Assembly: GCA_902706235.1 (NCBI GenBank)
Contig: CACSJR010000017.1
Span: 54,566-118,565 of the forward strand
Source of the DNA: Citrobacter sp. 18056
GTDB lineage: Bacteria; Pseudomonadota; Gammaproteobacteria; Enterobacterales; Enterobacteriaceae
Reading direction: 5' to 3'
Length of the DNA: 64,000 bases
The position numbers and the translations under genes were made by a program. A model generated the notes under the pieces. The model was not told the origin of the DNA. It saw only the letters and a list, made by a program, of their open reading frames with translations, and did no database searches. This document shows positions 8,912 to 20,202 of the stretch, piece by piece (position 1 is the stretch's first letter; every line of letters begins with the position of its first letter).

Positions 8912-10960
8912 TTATTTGCTGGCGGTTGGTGTTACCGCGGGCCGGTCTTTTTCCATATTTGCCAGGTCATTGGCGATATGGACCGTTTCATCCAGATACG
9001 GATCGGGCTCCTGATAATCCTTCGGCAGATCGTCCAGTTTCTTCAGCGGTGGCTTGCCTTCACGTTTGTAACGATCGTTAATGCGGGCCAGGCGCGTCGC
9101 GTCATCTTCCTCATTCTCTTTCTCACGCTGTGCGTAATTCAGTGAAGCGATATTGCGGCGCTCTTTCAGCGCATTGAAACGGGCAATATCTTTGACGATG
9201 TACTGGAATTCCGGATCTTTCGCGATACGGTCATTGTGGTCTTTCAGAAGTTCTGGACCAAACGGCATCATATCGCCCGTTTTGACGTAGGTCGCAGCAT
9301 TAATGCTGTCCCACGGCAGAGCGTTATCTTCAAACTTCTCACCGGTTTCTGTCTCTTCGCTGCCGGTTGGCATCATGATATCTGGCGTCACACCTTTACG
9401 CTGAGTACTGCCGCCGTTGATGCGGTAGAACTTCTGAATGGTGTACTGCACAGAACCCAGCGCTGGCCACTCTGGGCGCAGCATCTGATCGTAGATGCGG
9501 TTCAGCGAGCGATACTGCTGCACGGTGCCTTTACCGAAGGTAGGCTCACCGACAATCAGAGCGCGCCCATAATCCTGCATAGCCGCCGCGAAGATTTCAG
9601 ATGCAGACGCGCTGAAGCGGTCAACCAGCACGACGAGTGGGCCTTTGTAATACACAACGCCGTCGGTATCGCTGTCTTCGCGTACCTTGCCGTTGTTATC
9701 ACGCACCTGCACTACCGGGCCAGACGGGATAAACAGACCAGAAAGCGATACCGCCTCGGTCAGTGCTCCACCGCCGTTGCTACGCAGATCGATAACGACG
9801 CTGGTAACGTTTTGTTTTTCCAGTTTCTGCAGCTGCACCTTCACATCATCGGTGAGACCCACGTAGAAACCAGGAATATCCAGCACGCCAACTTTCTCTT
9901 TGCCGACGTTTTTCACCGACATCTTCACGGCGCGATCTTCGAGGCGAATGCGCTCGCGAGTCAGCGTGATGGTGCGGGTTTTCGTTCCTTTACCGGCAGG
10001 CAGAATTTCCAGGCGCACTTTGCTACCCTTCGGCCCTTTGATCAGGGCGACAACGTCATCCAGGCGCCAGCCGATAACATCAACCATCCCTTTACCGGTC
10101 TGGCCAACGCCGACGATACGATCGCCAACGCTAATGGCTTTACTCTTCGCCGCAGGACCACCCGCCACCATGGAATTAATCACGGTATAGTCGTCATCCA
10201 TTTGCAGCACAGCCCCGATACCTTCCAGAGAAAGACTCATTTCGGTGTTGAACTGCTCGGTGTTACGCGGGGAAAGGTAGTTGGTGTGCGGATCGATTTC
10301 GTGTGCAAACGCGGTCATCGCCAGAGAGAACACGTCTTCGCTGTTGGTCTGAACCAGACGGCGAATCGCGAACTTGTAGCGACGGGTCAGCGTTTCACGA
10401 ATTTCTTTTTCGTCTTTACCGGCAAGCTTAAGGCTCAGCTCGTCATATTTGACTTTGCCATCCCACAGCGCGTTCAACTCAGCGTCATCTTTTGGCCACG
10501 GCGATTTGGTGCGGTCAAGATTGAAGGTATCGTTGCCAGTAAAATCCATCGGACGCTCAAGTACTTTGAGCGCGTACTGATAGCGCTCAAAGCGGCGTTT
10601 TTGCGCCAGATTATAAAGATCGTAGAAAACATCCAGTTTGCCACTGCGCAGTTCGTCACCGACCTGCGATTTACGGGCATCATACTGGGAAACATCGCTG
10701 GCCAGCAGCACGTTGTGGCTGTAGTCCAGGAGATTAAGGTAACGGTCGAAAATTTTCGCCGAGAACGCGTTGTCGAGATCGAACTGGCGATAGTGGGAGC
10801 GGGTAAAGCGAGACGTTACACGCTCGCTTACCGTTGCATGCTGGGCCTCTTCCTTAAGAACTGGAATCTGGTCAGCACGTGTAATATCGTCCACGGCGAA
10901 CGACTGGCCTGCCATTAACAGCATGCCAGCGAGCGCGGTGACCTTAAAAAAGTTGTTCAT
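8912..10960 (-). CDS. prc: Tail-specific periplasmic protease Prc (Tsp)
   Basis: Prc is a periplasmic serine-lysine protease that cleaves proteins with nonpolar C-termini, processes FtsI and, with NlpI, controls the hydrolase MepS. The 682 residues match the family length: signal peptide (1-22, ending SFA), N-terminal helical region, PDZ domain (about 240-330, GIGAVLQ), and protease core with Ser452 and Lys477 (DRFSASASE, TFGKGTV) and Asp463. It is 19 bases downstream of proQ and likely co-transcribed. FtsI maturation by Prc may matter for the FtsI paralog at 1.5-3.3 kb, but its C-terminus differs from FtsI and processing is untested. Confidence 0.97.
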   Translation of the reverse strand: MNNFFKVTALAGMLLMAGQSFAVDDITRADQIPVLKEEAQHATVSERVTSRFTRSHYRQFDLDNAFSAKIFDRYLNLLDYSHNVLLASDVSQYDARKSQVGDELRSGKLDVFYDLYNLAQKRRFERYQYALKVLERPMDFTGNDTFNLDRTKSPWPKDDAELNALWDGKVKYDELSLKLAGKDEKEIRETLTRRYKFAIRRLVQTNSEDVFSLAMTAFAHEIDPHTNYLSPRNTEQFNTEMSLSLEGIGAVLQMDDDYTVINSMVAGGPAAKSKAISVGDRIVGVGQTGKGMVDVIGWRLDDVVALIKGPKGSKVRLEILPAGKGTKTRTITLTRERIRLEDRAVKMSVKNVGKEKVGVLDIPGFYVGLTDDVKVQLQKLEKQNVTSVVIDLRSNGGGALTEAVSLSGLFIPSGPVVQVRDNNGKVREDSDTDGVVYYKGPLVVLVDRFSASASEIFAAAMQDYGRALIVGEPTFGKGTVQQYRSLNRIYDQMLRPEWPALGSVQYTIQKFYRINGGSTQRKGVTPDIMMPTGSEETETGEKFEDNALPWDSINAATYVKTGDMMPFGPELLKDHNDRIAKDPEFQYIVKDIARFNALKERRNIASLNYAQREKENEEDDATRLARINDRYKREGKPPLKKLDDLPKDYQEPDPYLDETVHIANDLANMEKDRPAVTPTASK

Positions 10961-10979
10961 GCCAGGCCCGGCCTCCGTT

Positions 10980-11672
10980 TCAGAACATCAAATGTTCTGT
11001 GCGTACAATCATTGACATACCAGAAGTCAGCTGTACACGAACGCCATCTTTGGTGATTTCCAGTACAGTAGCGTCCATTGCGTTGTTACCCGCTTTGACT
11101 TTCAGAGACTGGCCAACGGTCAGTTCAGAAATGTCAGATACCGGTGTAAGACGCTCTTCACGTGCCGGACGTGGTGTTTTTGCCGCAGCGGGTTTAGCAG
11201 CCTGACGCGGTTTATTAGCCCCTGCATCTTTGCGTGGTACAGCTGGACGCGGTTTGCGCTCCCGACGTGGGGCATCAACTGGCTCACCTGCCGCAATGGC
11301 AGCTTCACGTTTTTTAGCCTGCTGTTCTGCACGCTGTGCCTGCACACGGGCCTTCGCTTCTTCAAGCTGCTGACGCGCGTGAGTCACATGCTGCTCATCC
11401 AGCTCGCCGCACGGGTTCCCGTCGAGATCAACGCGGGTTGCACCCGCTTTGATGCCGTACAGATAGCGCCAGCTGGACGTATAAAGACGTAAGGCGGAAC
11501 GAAGCTGGGTTTTGCTGAGGTTCATTTCACCCTCAACGCGCGCTACCAGATCCTGAAAAATACCAATTTTCAGTGGGCGTGCTTCACCTTCAGCGCTGAA
11601 ACACTGTGGGAATCGTTCGGCCAGAAATGCGATAACTTCTTTACTGCTATTCAACTTAGGTTGATTTTCCAT
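10980..11672 (-). CDS. proQ: RNA chaperone ProQ
   Basis: ProQ is a global small-RNA-binding protein that recognises structured 3' ends and matches sRNAs with mRNAs. The 230-residue protein has an N-terminal FinO/ProQ domain (about 5-115, with [19 protein letters not shown]), a basic low-complexity linker rich in Lys, Arg, Ala and Pro (about 120-175), and a C-terminal Tudor/KOW-like domain (about 180-230, [17 protein letters not shown]). It is the first gene of proQ-prc. The SdsR RNA in this window is a possible client, from general knowledge only. Confidence 0.96.
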   Translation of the reverse strand: MENQPKLNSSKEVIAFLAERFPQCFSAEGEARPLKIGIFQDLVARVEGEMNLSKTQLRSALRLYTSSWRYLYGIKAGATRVDLDGNPCGELDEQHVTHARQQLEEAKARVQAQRAEQQAKKREAAIAAGEPVDAPRRERKPRPAVPRKDAGANKPRQAAKPAAAKTPRPAREERLTPVSDISELTVGQSLKVKAGNNAMDATVLEITKDGVRVQLTSGMSMIVRTEHLMF

Positions 11673-11769
11673 GAAATTTCCTGATTACAACGGACGTAGC
11701 CAACATACCGCGGGCATGAACAGGCGTCATTATAATGACGCCATCGGTAAATGCTACGTTATCCGTTGA

Positions 11770-12267
11770 TTATCCTGCGACAGGCTGAAAGAATTTGTGA
11801 TAATCGGTGGCCGCAAGCAGCTTTTCGAGGTGAGCAACCAGCTCACGGAGCCCCTGTTCATCTTCAGTGCTGAAACGGGAGTACTCCGGGCTGTCGATAT
11901 CCAGCACGCCAATAATTTTTCCGTTAACCACCAAAGGAAGCACGATTTCGGAGTTGCTTGCTGCGTCACAGGCGATGTGACCGGCAAAGGCGTGGACGTC
12001 TTCCACACGCTGAACGCGATTTTCCGACACCGCCGTACCGCAAACCCCGCGGCCAACCGGGATACGAACGCAGGCAATTTTTCCCTGGAATGGACCTAAA
12101 ACCAGCGTTTCGCCCTCAAGGAGATAAAAACCGGCCCAGTTAACATCGGTCAGACGCTCAAACAGCATCGCGCTGGTATTAGAGAGTGTGGCTAAAAAAC
12201 TGGTTTCACCTGCCATTAATGCCTTAAAATCGCGGTTAAGATCCGCGTAAAATTCTGATTCGCTCAT
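11770..12267 (-). CDS. msrC: Free methionine-(R)-sulfoxide reductase MsrC
   Basis: MsrC reduces free methionine-R-sulfoxide, using thioredoxin, and so helps repair oxidised methionine. It is a single GAF domain of 165 residues, the E. coli length. The three redox cysteines are present: Cys66 (GKIACVR), Cys76 (GRGVCGT) and Cys100 (GHIACDAASNSE). It is divergent from the letAB operon; a 143-base gap holds both promoters. Confidence 0.95.
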   Translation of the reverse strand: MSESEFYADLNRDFKALMAGETSFLATLSNTSAMLFERLTDVNWAGFYLLEGETLVLGPFQGKIACVRIPVGRGVCGTAVSENRVQRVEDVHAFAGHIACDAASNSEIVLPLVVNGKIIGVLDIDSPEYSRFSTEDEQGLRELVAHLEKLLAATDYHKFFQPVAG

Positions 12268-12410
12268 TATTCAATCACTTATGTACTTAGTTCGAAGCCG
12301 GTCAATGCCGACGCATAGCCTAATAAAATAAGCATTAAATGCGTTCGGGCTCAAGATGAATCCGTTCATAGGTTAAGATAGAGTTATACATTCATTTCAA
12401 AAGCTAATAA

Positions 12411-13694
12411 ATGGCACTAAGAGCTTCTCAAATTTCGCCGGGCAAAAAAATCACCGTCCACGCGATTGGCAACCCGCTTGCGCCCGTGGAATATCACCGG
12501 TGTCCGCAATGTGACATGCTTTTTACCCTCCCCGTGGTCAAAGCGTCACAAAGCGCATATTGCCCACGCTGTGACGCAAAAATTCGTGACGGGCGTGACT
12601 GGTCATTAACGCGTCTGGCGGCAATGGCGGTGACCATGCTGCTGCTGATGCCCTTCGCATGGAGCGAGCCGCTGCTGCGTTTACATCTGCTCGGCGTGCG
12701 TATCGATGCGAACCTGTTGCAGGGCATCTGGCAAATGACCGGTCAGGGCGACCCCATTCCCGCTGCGATGGTGCTGTTTTGCAGCGTCGGCGCACCGCTG
12801 GTGCTGGTTATCGCCATTGCCTATTTATGGCTGGGTAATATTCTCGGTATGAATCTTCGCCCGGTTCTACTGATGCTCGAAAAGCTCAAAGAGTGGGTGA
12901 TGCTCGATATCTACCTGGTCGGCGTGGGCGTTGCTTCCATCAAAGTTCAGGACTACGCGTTTCTCCAGCCCGGTGTTGGCCTGATTGCTTTCATATCGCT
13001 GGTGCTGCTGAGTATTCTGACGCTCATCCACCTTAACGTGGAACAGCTTTGGGACCGTTTTTATCCGCAGCGCCCAGCCCAGCGTGCAGACCCTGGTTTA
13101 CAGGTTTGCCTCGGCTGCCACCATACCGGATTCGCTGATTCTCGTGGGCGTTGTCGCCGCTGCCATATTCCGTTGCGCCACCGTCGGGCTAACAGTCTGC
13201 AGAAGTGCTGGGCCGCGCTGATTGCCTCGGTAATTTTCCTGCTTCCGGCGAACCTGCTCCCAATTTCCATCATCTACGTAAACGGCGCGCGTCAGGAAGA
13301 CACCATTCTTTCCGGCATCATTTCGCTTGGGAGCAGTAACATTCCGGTTGCGGCCGTGGTTTTCATCGCCAGTATTCTTGTGCCCTTTACCAAAGTGCTG
13401 GTGATGCTTACCCTGTTGCTGTCGATTCACTTCAAATGTGAACAGGGACTCAGAACCCGAATACTTCTGTTGCGCTTTGTCACCTGGATTGGTCGCTGGT
13501 CGATGCTTGATCTGTTCGTCATCTCGCTGATGATGTCGCTTATCAATCGCGATCAGTTACTTGCTTTTACAATGGGACCCGCTGCGTTTTATTTCGGTGC
13601 TGCGGTAATATTGACTATTCTTGCTGTTGAATGGCTGGACAGCCGCTTACTTTGGGATGCACATGAGTCAGGAAACGCCCGCTTCACCGACTGA
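12411..13694 (+). CDS. letA: Inner-membrane protein LetA (YebS, PqiA family)
   Basis: LetA is the membrane partner of the MCE-domain tunnel LetB in lipid transport between the two membranes. The 427-residue protein has two cytoplasmic zinc-ribbon modules (CPQCDMLF...CPRCDAK near residues 33-57 and CLGCHHTG...CRRCHIP near 228-248), each followed by a PqiA domain with four or so membrane segments. Its 3' end overlaps letB by 32 bases, so the pair is translationally coupled, as in E. coli yebST. Confidence 0.94.
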   Translation: MALRASQISPGKKITVHAIGNPLAPVEYHRCPQCDMLFTLPVVKASQSAYCPRCDAKIRDGRDWSLTRLAAMAVTMLLLMPFAWSEPLLRLHLLGVRIDANLLQGIWQMTGQGDPIPAAMVLFCSVGAPLVLVIAIAYLWLGNILGMNLRPVLLMLEKLKEWVMLDIYLVGVGVASIKVQDYAFLQPGVGLIAFISLVLLSILTLIHLNVEQLWDRFYPQRPAQRADPGLQVCLGCHHTGFADSRGRCRRCHIPLRHRRANSLQKCWAALIASVIFLLPANLLPISIIYVNGARQEDTILSGIISLGSSNIPVAAVVFIASILVPFTKVLVMLTLLLSIHFKCEQGLRTRILLLRFVTWIGRWSMLDLFVISLMMSLINRDQLLAFTMGPAAFYFGAAVILTILAVEWLDSRLLWDAHESGNARFTD

Positions 13695-16299
13695 GGCGAG
13701 AATTAAAACAAAACGCCGTATTTCCCCTTTCTGGCTGTTGCCGGTAATCGCCCTGCTCATTGCTGGCTGGCTTATCTGGAACAGTTTTGAAGATCGTGGC
13801 ACAACGGTCACTATTGATTTCATCTCAGCTGACGGTATTGTCCCCGGTCGCACCCCTGTCCGTTATCAGGGTGTCGAAGTGGGGACCGTTCAGGAAATTA
13901 GCCTGGCCAAAAATCTCAATCGCATTGAGGTGAAGGCCAGCATAAAAGGCGATATGAAAGATGCGCTGCGTGAAGAAACGCAGTTTTGGCTCGTCACACC
14001 CAAAGCGTCATTGGCGGGCGTGTCCGGTCTGGATGCGCTGGTCGGCGGCAATTATATCGGCATGATGCCCGGTAAAGGGGCGAAGAAAGATCACTTTACG
14101 GCGCTGGATACGCAGCCGAAATATCGCCTGAACAATGGCGAACTGATGATCCATCTTCATGCTCCGGATCTGGGCTCGCTCAATAGCGGTTCGCTGGTGT
14201 ACTTCCGTAAAATTCCGGTCGGGCGCGTATATGATTACGCGATTAACGCCAATAAACAGGGCGTCACAATCGATATCCTGATCGACCGCCGCTTCACCAA
14301 TCTGGTGAAAAAAGGTAGCCGTTTCTGGAACGTCTCTGGAATTAAAGCCGATGTCAGCCTGAGCGGCGCGAAGGTGCAGCTTGAAAGTCTGGCAGCATTA
14401 GTTAATGGCGCGATTGCCTTTGATTCCCCCGAAGATTCAAAAGCCGCTGCGCAGAACGATGAGTTTGGCCTGTACGCCGATTTGGCCCACAGCCAGCGAG
14501 GCGTGATCGTCAAACTAGACCTTCCTGACGGCGCTGGCCTGAAAGCGGGTTCAACTGCCTTGATGTATCAGGGCCTGGAAGTCGGACAGTTGACCAAACT
14601 GGATCTCAATCCGGGCGGTGCGGTGAGCGGTGAAATGACCGTCGATCCGAGCGTGGTGAATTTACTGCGCGACAAAACCCGCATTGAGTTGCGTAATCCT
14701 AAACTGTCACTTGAGAATACGAATCTCAGCGCCTTGCTCACCGGCAGCACCTTTGAACTGGTGCCTGGTGAAGGCGAACCGCGCAGTCATTTCGTGGTCG
14801 TTCCTGCCGATAAAACGCTGTTGCAGGAACCTGGTGTTGCCACGCTCACCCTGAATGCGCCGGAGTCTTACGGCGTCGAGGCCGGACAGCCCATTATTCT
14901 GCACGGCATTAAAATTGGTCAGGTGCTTGAGCGCACACTGAACAACAAAGGAGTCTCTTTCTCTGTCGCCATCGATCCGCAATATCGCGACCTGGTACAC
15001 GGCGACAGCAAATTCGTGGTCAACAGCCGCGTAGACGTCAAAGTCGGTCTCGACGGTATTGAATTCCTCGGTGCCAGCGCCAGCGAATGGATAAGCGGTG
15101 GCATTCGTGTTCTGCCGGGCGAAAAAGGCCCAATGAAACAGAACTACCCGCTGTTTGCCAATCTTGAGAAAGCGATTGAAAACAGTCTGGGCGAACTGCC
15201 GACAACGACGATGACGCTTACTGCCGACACGTTGCCAGACGTTCAGGCCGGTTCTGTCGTGCTGTATCGTAAATTTGAGGTCGGTGAAGTAATCACCGTT
15301 CGCCCACGTGCAAACGCGTTTGATATCGACCTGCACGTCAAACCGGAATACCGTCAGCTTCTGACGCAAAACAGCGTGTTCTGGGCCGAAGGTGGTGCAA
15401 AAGTACAGCTGAACGGCAGCGGGCTGACGGTTCAGGCCGCCCCACTCTCCCGTGCGCTGCGCGGCGCTATCAGCTTCGACAATCTGACCGGCGCAGGTGC
15501 CGGCGCGCGTAAAGGCGATAAACGTATTCTGTATCCTTCTGAAACTGCGGCCCGCGCCGTGGGTGGGCAAATTACCCTGCACACTTTCGATGCCGGTAAG
15601 CTTGCCGAAGGTATGCCGATTCGTTATCTGGGCATTGATATCGGTCAGATTCAAACCCTGACGCTGATTACTGCCCGCAACGAAGTGCAGGCCAAAGCGG
15701 TGCTGTATCCGGAATATGTGAACACCTTTGCCCGCAGCGGCACTCGGTTCTCAGTAGTCACGCCGCAGATTTCAGCGGCAGGCGTTGAGCATCTGGACAC
15801 CATTTTGCAGCCGTACATCAACGTTGAACCGGGCCGGGGCAGCAATCCACGCCGCGATTTTGAGCTGCAGGAAGCAACCATCACCGATTCCCGTTACCTC
15901 GACGGCCTGAGCATCATCGTCGAAGCGCCGGAAGCCGGATCGTTGAGCATCGGCACGCCGGTTCTGTTCCGCGGCATCGAAGTCGGGACGGTAACCGGCC
16001 TGCATCTGGGTTCACTCTCAGACCGCGTGATGGTGGGCCTGCGTATCAGCCAACGCTATCAGCATCTGGTGCGCAATAACTCGGTGTTCTGGCTGGCGTC
16101 AGGTTACAGCCTCGATTTCGGTATCATCGGCGGCGTAGTGAAAACCGGGACCTTCAATCAGTTCATCCGCGGTGGCATAGCCTTTGCCACGCCGCCAGGC
16201 ACGCCTCTCGCGCCGAAAGCGCAGGAAAATAAACACTTCCTGTTGCAGGACGCGGAACCGAAAGAGTGGCGTGAGTGGGGCACTGCACTACCGCGCTAA
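13663..16299 (+). CDS. letB: MCE-repeat lipid tunnel protein LetB (YebT)
   Basis: LetB forms a stacked seven-ring hexameric tunnel across the periplasm for phospholipid passage. The 878-residue protein has a short cytoplasmic N-terminus, one membrane anchor (about 20-42, [17 protein letters not shown]), and seven MCE domains marked by repeated G.PVRYQG.EVG-like motifs, for example [78 protein letters not shown] and [13 protein letters not shown]. The ATG at 13663 gives the conserved MSQETPAS start; longer frames would run further into letA. A strong hairpin follows. Confidence 0.95.
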   Translation: MSQETPASPTEARIKTKRRISPFWLLPVIALLIAGWLIWNSFEDRGTTVTIDFISADGIVPGRTPVRYQGVEVGTVQEISLAKNLNRIEVKASIKGDMKDALREETQFWLVTPKASLAGVSGLDALVGGNYIGMMPGKGAKKDHFTALDTQPKYRLNNGELMIHLHAPDLGSLNSGSLVYFRKIPVGRVYDYAINANKQGVTIDILIDRRFTNLVKKGSRFWNVSGIKADVSLSGAKVQLESLAALVNGAIAFDSPEDSKAAAQNDEFGLYADLAHSQRGVIVKLDLPDGAGLKAGSTALMYQGLEVGQLTKLDLNPGGAVSGEMTVDPSVVNLLRDKTRIELRNPKLSLENTNLSALLTGSTFELVPGEGEPRSHFVVVPADKTLLQEPGVATLTLNAPESYGVEAGQPIILHGIKIGQVLERTLNNKGVSFSVAIDPQYRDLVHGDSKFVVNSRVDVKVGLDGIEFLGASASEWISGGIRVLPGEKGPMKQNYPLFANLEKAIENSLGELPTTTMTLTADTLPDVQAGSVVLYRKFEVGEVITVRPRANAFDIDLHVKPEYRQLLTQNSVFWAEGGAKVQLNGSGLTVQAAPLSRALRGAISFDNLTGAGAGARKGDKRILYPSETAARAVGGQITLHTFDAGKLAEGMPIRYLGIDIGQIQTLTLITARNEVQAKAVLYPEYVNTFARSGTRFSVVTPQISAAGVEHLDTILQPYINVEPGRGSNPRRDFELQEATITDSRYLDGLSIIVEAPEAGSLSIGTPVLFRGIEVGTVTGLHLGSLSDRVMVGLRISQRYQHLVRNNSVFWLASGYSLDFGIIGGVVKTGTFNQFIRGGIAFATPPGTPLAPKAQENKHFLLQDAEPKEWREWGTALPR

Positions 16300-16305
16300 A
16301 CGCGG

Positions 16306-16337
16306 AGCGACTCCGGCTGTAAGAAGCCGGAGTCGCT
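16306..16337 (+). terminator. Strong hairpin after letB
   Basis: AGCGACTCCGGCT and AGCCGGAGTCGCT form a perfect 13-bp stem. No T-run follows, so it may attenuate or protect a 3' end rather than terminate by itself. It lies 22 bases before the rsmF start. Confidence 0.55.
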
Positions 16338-16359
16338 GTGCTAAACTGCGCACCCGTTT

Positions 16360-17802
16360 ATGAATCTGGTGCGTTTAGTGGCTTATCTTCCTGACTCCTT
16401 TCTTGAGGTGATGCGTGCAGCAATGCCGACTCATCTCTCCTTCGACGATTTTATCGCCGCCTGCCAGCGCCCGCTGCGCCGCAGTATCCGTGTTAATACA
16501 CTCAAAATTTCTGTCCCGGATTTTCTGCAGCTGGTTGCACCGTACGGCTGGCAACTTACGCCCATACCGTGGTGCGAAGAAGGTTTCTGGATTGAGCGCG
16601 AAGACGAAGATGCCCTACCGCTTGGTAGCTCGGCCGAACACCTGAGCGGCCTGTTTTACATTCAGGAAGCAAGCTCAATGCTGCCGGTCACCGCGCTGTT
16701 TGCTGATGACAATCAGCCTCAACGGGTGATGGACGTTGCCGCCGCACCGGGTTCAAAAACCACGCAGATTGCCGCGCGAATGGGGAACCAAGGGGCTATT
16801 TTGGCCAACGAGTTTTCCGCCAGCCGGGTTAAAGTCCTGCACGCCAATATTAGCCGCTGTGGGATCAACAACGTTGCCCTCACCCATTTTGATGGCCGGG
16901 TATTCGGCGCCGCGCTTCCAGAGAGCTTCGACGCCATTTTGCTCGATGCCCCTTGTTCCGGTGAAGGCGTGGTGCGCAAAGATCCCGATGCGCTGAAAAA
17001 CTGGTCCCAGGAAAGCAATCTCGAAATAGCCCAGACCCAGCGCGAGCTCATCGACAGCGCGTTTCATGCGCTACGCCCCGGCGGCACGCTGGTGTATTCC
17101 ACCTGCACACTGAACCGTGACGAAAACGAGGACGTAATGAGCTGGCTGCTGGCACGCTATCCCCAGGCGGTCGAAATCATGCCACTCGACACGCTATTCG
17201 ACGGCGCAACCCAGGCACTGACTCCTGAAGGTTTCCTGCACGTCTTCCCACAGATTTTCGATTGCGAAGGATTCTTTGTCGCACGATTGAAAAAAACCGC
17301 GGCCATTGAAGCCCTGCCCGCACCGGGCTACAAAGTCGGCAAATTCCCCTTTATGCCGATGCGGACCCGCGAATCTCTGGCGGTGAAGCAAGCTGCCGCC
17401 GCCGTAGGGTTGCACTGGGAAGAAAATCTGAATCTCTGGCAGCGCGATAAAGAGATTTGGCTGTTCCCGGCAGAGATTGAGCCGTTGCTGGGCAAAGTGC
17501 GTTTTTCTCGCATCGGCCTGCGTCTGGCCGAAACCTTCAACAAAGGATTCCGCTGGCAGCATGAAGCCGTTATCGCTCTGGCGAGCGAAAAAAGTGCGCG
17601 TTTCGAACTGACGCAGACGGAAGCCGAAGAGTGGTATCGCGGACGCGATGTCTGGCCGGAAACGCCACCAACACGTGATGATGTTATTGTGACCTTTCAG
17701 GGACATCCGCTGGGACTGGCGAAAAAAGTCGGGTCGCGCCTCAAGAATAGCTATCCACGTGAACTGGTCCGGGACGGAAAATTGTTCGCTACCAAAGCGT
17801 AA
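16360..17802 (+). CDS. rsmF: 16S rRNA m5C1407 methyltransferase RsmF
   Basis: RsmF methylates C5 of C1407 in 16S rRNA. The 480-residue protein has the NOL1/NOP2/Sun core (about 20-310): SAM motif [12 protein letters not shown], motif [12 protein letters not shown] with the Pro-Cys dipeptide, and motif [11 protein letters not shown] with the catalytic cysteine. A C-terminal PUA-like region follows ([25 protein letters not shown]). The ATG at 16360 gives a length one residue longer than E. coli; an in-frame GTG at 16369 is possible. Residues 1-9 are not conserved. Confidence 0.94.
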   Translation: MNLVRLVAYLPDSFLEVMRAAMPTHLSFDDFIAACQRPLRRSIRVNTLKISVPDFLQLVAPYGWQLTPIPWCEEGFWIEREDEDALPLGSSAEHLSGLFYIQEASSMLPVTALFADDNQPQRVMDVAAAPGSKTTQIAARMGNQGAILANEFSASRVKVLHANISRCGINNVALTHFDGRVFGAALPESFDAILLDAPCSGEGVVRKDPDALKNWSQESNLEIAQTQRELIDSAFHALRPGGTLVYSTCTLNRDENEDVMSWLLARYPQAVEIMPLDTLFDGATQALTPEGFLHVFPQIFDCEGFFVARLKKTAAIEALPAPGYKVGKFPFMPMRTRESLAVKQAAAAVGLHWEENLNLWQRDKEIWLFPAEIEPLLGKVRFSRIGLRLAETFNKGFRWQHEAVIALASEKSARFELTQTEAEEWYRGRDVWPETPPTRDDVIVTFQGHPLGLAKKVGSRLKNSYPRELVRDGKLFATKA

Positions 17803-17917
17803 CGCGGAGCCAAAAATAAGCACGTTCTGACTGGCAAAATGCTCGCCCTTGTCTACGCTAAAAAATGGGAAGACCTAACTGGTCATACCACAACAAAGCA
17901 GACAACCGGAGAGCATT

Positions 17918-18157
17918 ATGACCAAAACCAGCGTACGAATCGGCGCCTTTGAAATTGATGACGGCGAGCTGCATGGCGAGCAGCAAGGGGAGCGAACGTT
18001 AAGCATTCCCTGTAAATCTGACCCTGATTTATGCATGCAACTCGATGCATGGGATGCCGATACCAGCGTTCCCGCCATTCTCGATGGGGAACACTCTGTT
18101 CTATACCGCAAACACTATGACAGTAAGTCCGATGCCTGGGTCATGCGCTTAGCCTGA
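17918..18157 (+). CDS. yebV: Uncharacterised small protein YebV
   Basis: A soluble, acidic 79-residue protein matching E. coli YebV along its length (TSVRIGAFEIDDGELHGE, IPCKSDPDLCMQLDAWD). Its function is unknown; in E. coli it is listed among general-stress genes. GGAGAG lies seven bases before the ATG. A terminator follows. Confidence 0.9.
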   Translation: MTKTSVRIGAFEIDDGELHGEQQGERTLSIPCKSDPDLCMQLDAWDADTSVPAILDGEHSVLYRKHYDSKSDAWVMRLA

Positions 18158-18166
18158 TTCAAAAGG

Positions 18167-18195
18167 AACCCGCCCACAGGCGGGTTATTTATTTC
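18167..18195 (+). terminator. Terminator of yebV
   Basis: AACCCGCC and GGCGGGTT form an 8-bp stem with a CACA loop, followed by ATTTATTT. Confidence 0.75.
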
Positions 18196-18250
18196 CCCTT
18201 CCGCTTATTTCTCTTACACTTAAGACACCACGCAAAAGTGTGAGGATGCG

Positions 18251-18442
18251 ATGTTCGCTCTGGTTTTGTTTATTTGTTATCTCGATGGTGGCTGCGAAGA
18301 TATTGTGGTGGATGTTTACAACACCGAGCCGCAGTGCGAACGGGCTATGGACGTTCAGCGATTAAGACATGGCGGTTGCTTCCCGGTTGAGGATTTTATT
18401 GACGGTTTCTGGCGTCCGGCCCAGGAATACAGCGACTTGTAA
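18251..18442 (+). CDS. yebW: Uncharacterised small protein YebW
   Basis: A 63-residue protein with a hydrophobic start (MFALVLFICYLDGGC) and four cysteines, matching E. coli YebW. It may be secreted or membrane-associated; its function is unknown. It converges on pphA with no gap: the yebW stop ends at 18442 and the pphA stop begins at 18443. Confidence 0.87.
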   Translation: MFALVLFICYLDGGCEDIVVDVYNTEPQCERAMDVQRLRHGGCFPVEDFIDGFWRPAQEYSDL

Positions 18443-19087
18443 TTACTGAAGCTGGACCAGCGTCAGCTCACCGCCAAACACCGCACCGGTATCGATGTAG
18501 TGCTGATTAAGCGCATCATAACGGTGTTTTAACGGCGTGTGCCCAAACCAGAAGTGATCCGCACCATCAAGTTGGGCGTGATTCCCTGCCAGATGGTCGC
18601 TCAGGCGCTGCCGGTCCCAAAGTACCCGATGCCAGTCTACATCCTGCTGCCACTGATAATGCATAGCCGGATAATCGGCATGAGCCACCACATGCACGCC
18701 TGATTCGGTATCCACTTCGATGACATACGGCAACTGATGACAGGTTTGCAGCAGACGTCGCGCCTCTGCCTGCTCGCTCGCAGTGCAGTGCTCGAACCAC
18801 TCTCCCCCATTCAATTCCCACAGCGATAGCTGCTGATGTTCAAGCGCATCCATCGCCATTTGCTCGTGATTTCCACGAATAGCGAAAAACCATTTTTGAT
18901 GAATGAGTTCAAGGCATTTGAGACTGTCGGGCCCACGATCAATCAGGTCGCCGACAGATATGAGTGCATCCTGCCAGGGATTAAATTTCAGGGTCTGGAG
19001 TTTCGGCATCAGCAAATTAAAGCAACCATGCAGATCGCCAATCAGCCAAATATGTCGCCACGCCTTGCCGTCAATTCGTTGATACAT
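18443..19087 (-). CDS. pphA: Serine/threonine protein phosphatase PphA (PrpA)
   Basis: PphA is a lambda-type metallophosphatase linked in E. coli to misfolded-protein signalling through CpxRA and to heat shock. The 214-residue protein shows the family boxes GDLHG (17-21), GDLIDRG (47-53) and GNHE, plus the downstream metal-binding histidines in VVAHADYP and WFGHTPL. Two metal ions (Mn2+) are expected. It is slightly shorter than the 218 residues of E. coli. Confidence 0.94.
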   Translation of the reverse strand: MYQRIDGKAWRHIWLIGDLHGCFNLLMPKLQTLKFNPWQDALISVGDLIDRGPDSLKCLELIHQKWFFAIRGNHEQMAMDALEHQQLSLWELNGGEWFEHCTASEQAEARRLLQTCHQLPYVIEVDTESGVHVVAHADYPAMHYQWQQDVDWHRVLWDRQRLSDHLAGNHAQLDGADHFWFGHTPLKHRYDALNQHYIDTGAVFGGELTLVQLQ

Positions 19088-19251
19088 AGCATTGCCCCCT
19101 GATTTAAGTATAGAGGGTTCACCAGATTGCCTTAGGCTTTTTGATAAACCTAAATCAAGGATAAACGAGCGCGGAATAAAGTCTGTGGGCGCATTAAGAT
19201 TAACCGTACCGACCGTTAGAATACCCTCAGAACAATGATGAGGTTATTATC

Positions 19252-20202
19252 ATGTCGGACAACACCCTGCACTCCGCCTATTCACCTGAACTGCGCGCGC
19301 ATCTTATTTCCGAACTGGTCAGTGGCAAACTTGCCCCCGCCCCCATCTGGAAAAAAGCTGACTACCGTCTGAAGTTTTTGCTGCGCACGATGATTTTTTA
19401 TCGCTCAACCCGACTGATGCTCGACACGCTCGGCCAACGCCCTGACTTCATGCGCCTGCTGAATGCGCAGGTCACATTGCCCAGCAAAACACACCGCCAG
19501 TATCTGGCACGCGGTTTATCATCAATGCAGCGGACGCAAGCTATCATCGGTCATTATCAGTTTATTGACTCGCTTAAAAGCACCCAGTTTGCCGCGGCAT
19601 TAACCGCCACGGATCCTACAGCGTTGCTGAGCTTTGAGGGCAAAGAGGGTACGCAATTCACGCTATACGCCTCCTGCGCGCGTAAGGCCGAACGAGAAGG
19701 GGAAAGCACGCTGTGGTTTTGTGACGCAGACAATACGGTACTGGCCAGCACAACATTCAGTGTCGCCCGAAGCAACAATGGCTGGGAGCTTATTGTCGGT
19801 GGTCTGCAGGGGCCGCGTCGCAGCATTTCTCATGACGTGATTAAGCACGCCACCCGCGCCTGTTACGGGCTTTTCCCTAAACGCATCCTGGTTGAATTCT
19901 TTGGCCTGATGGCTGCCGAGTGCGGGATAACCACGCTTTCCGGCGTCAGCGATAATGGCCACGTGTTCCGCGCCCTTCGCTACCGCTTCAGTAAAGGCCG
20001 TCATTTCCATGCCAGCTACGACGAATTCTGGGCATCGTTAGACGGCGTTAAAAGCGACCCATTCCGTTGGCAGCTGCCCCTGGCACAGGAACGTAAATCT
20101 CTTGAAGATATTGCCAGCAAAAAACGTGCAGAGTACCGCCGCCGCTTTGCGCTGCTTGATGAGATGGCCGCTCAGTACAAAGCTCTTTTCCCCCACGCGT
20201 AA
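19252..20202 (+). CDS. VirK/YbjX family protein (DUF535)
   Basis: A 316-residue protein of the VirK/YbjX family. Relatives include Shigella and Salmonella VirK and E. coli YbjX, some PhoP-regulated and linked to resistance to antimicrobial peptides; the biochemical activity is unknown. The N-terminal 140 residues are helical and basic; the C-terminal half has the conserved VGGLQGPRR, PKRILVEF and HASYDEFWASL segments. E. coli has no such gene after pphA, so it belongs to the start of the accessory stretch. Assignment as ybjX or virK is open. A weak hairpin (CTCTGCC/GGCAGAG, about 20219-20240) follows. Confidence 0.85.
   Translation: MSDNTLHSAYSPELRAHLISELVSGKLAPAPIWKKADYRLKFLLRTMIFYRSTRLMLDTLGQRPDFMRLLNAQVTLPSKTHRQYLARGLSSMQRTQAIIGHYQFIDSLKSTQFAAALTATDPTALLSFEGKEGTQFTLYASCARKAEREGESTLWFCDADNTVLASTTFSVARSNNGWELIVGGLQGPRRSISHDVIKHATRACYGLFPKRILVEFFGLMAAECGITTLSGVSDNGHVFRALRYRFSKGRHFHASYDEFWASLDGVKSDPFRWQLPLAQERKSLEDIASKKRAEYRRRFALLDEMAAQYKALFPHA

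Noticed and set aside
9236..10918. A 560-codon frame antisense to prc
   Set aside because: It mirrors the strong codon bias of prc, resembles no known protein, has no ribosome site and lies wholly within a well-supported gene.
14707..15654. A 315-codon frame antisense to letB
   Set aside because: Shadow of the letB repeat coding sequence; no family features and no ribosome site.
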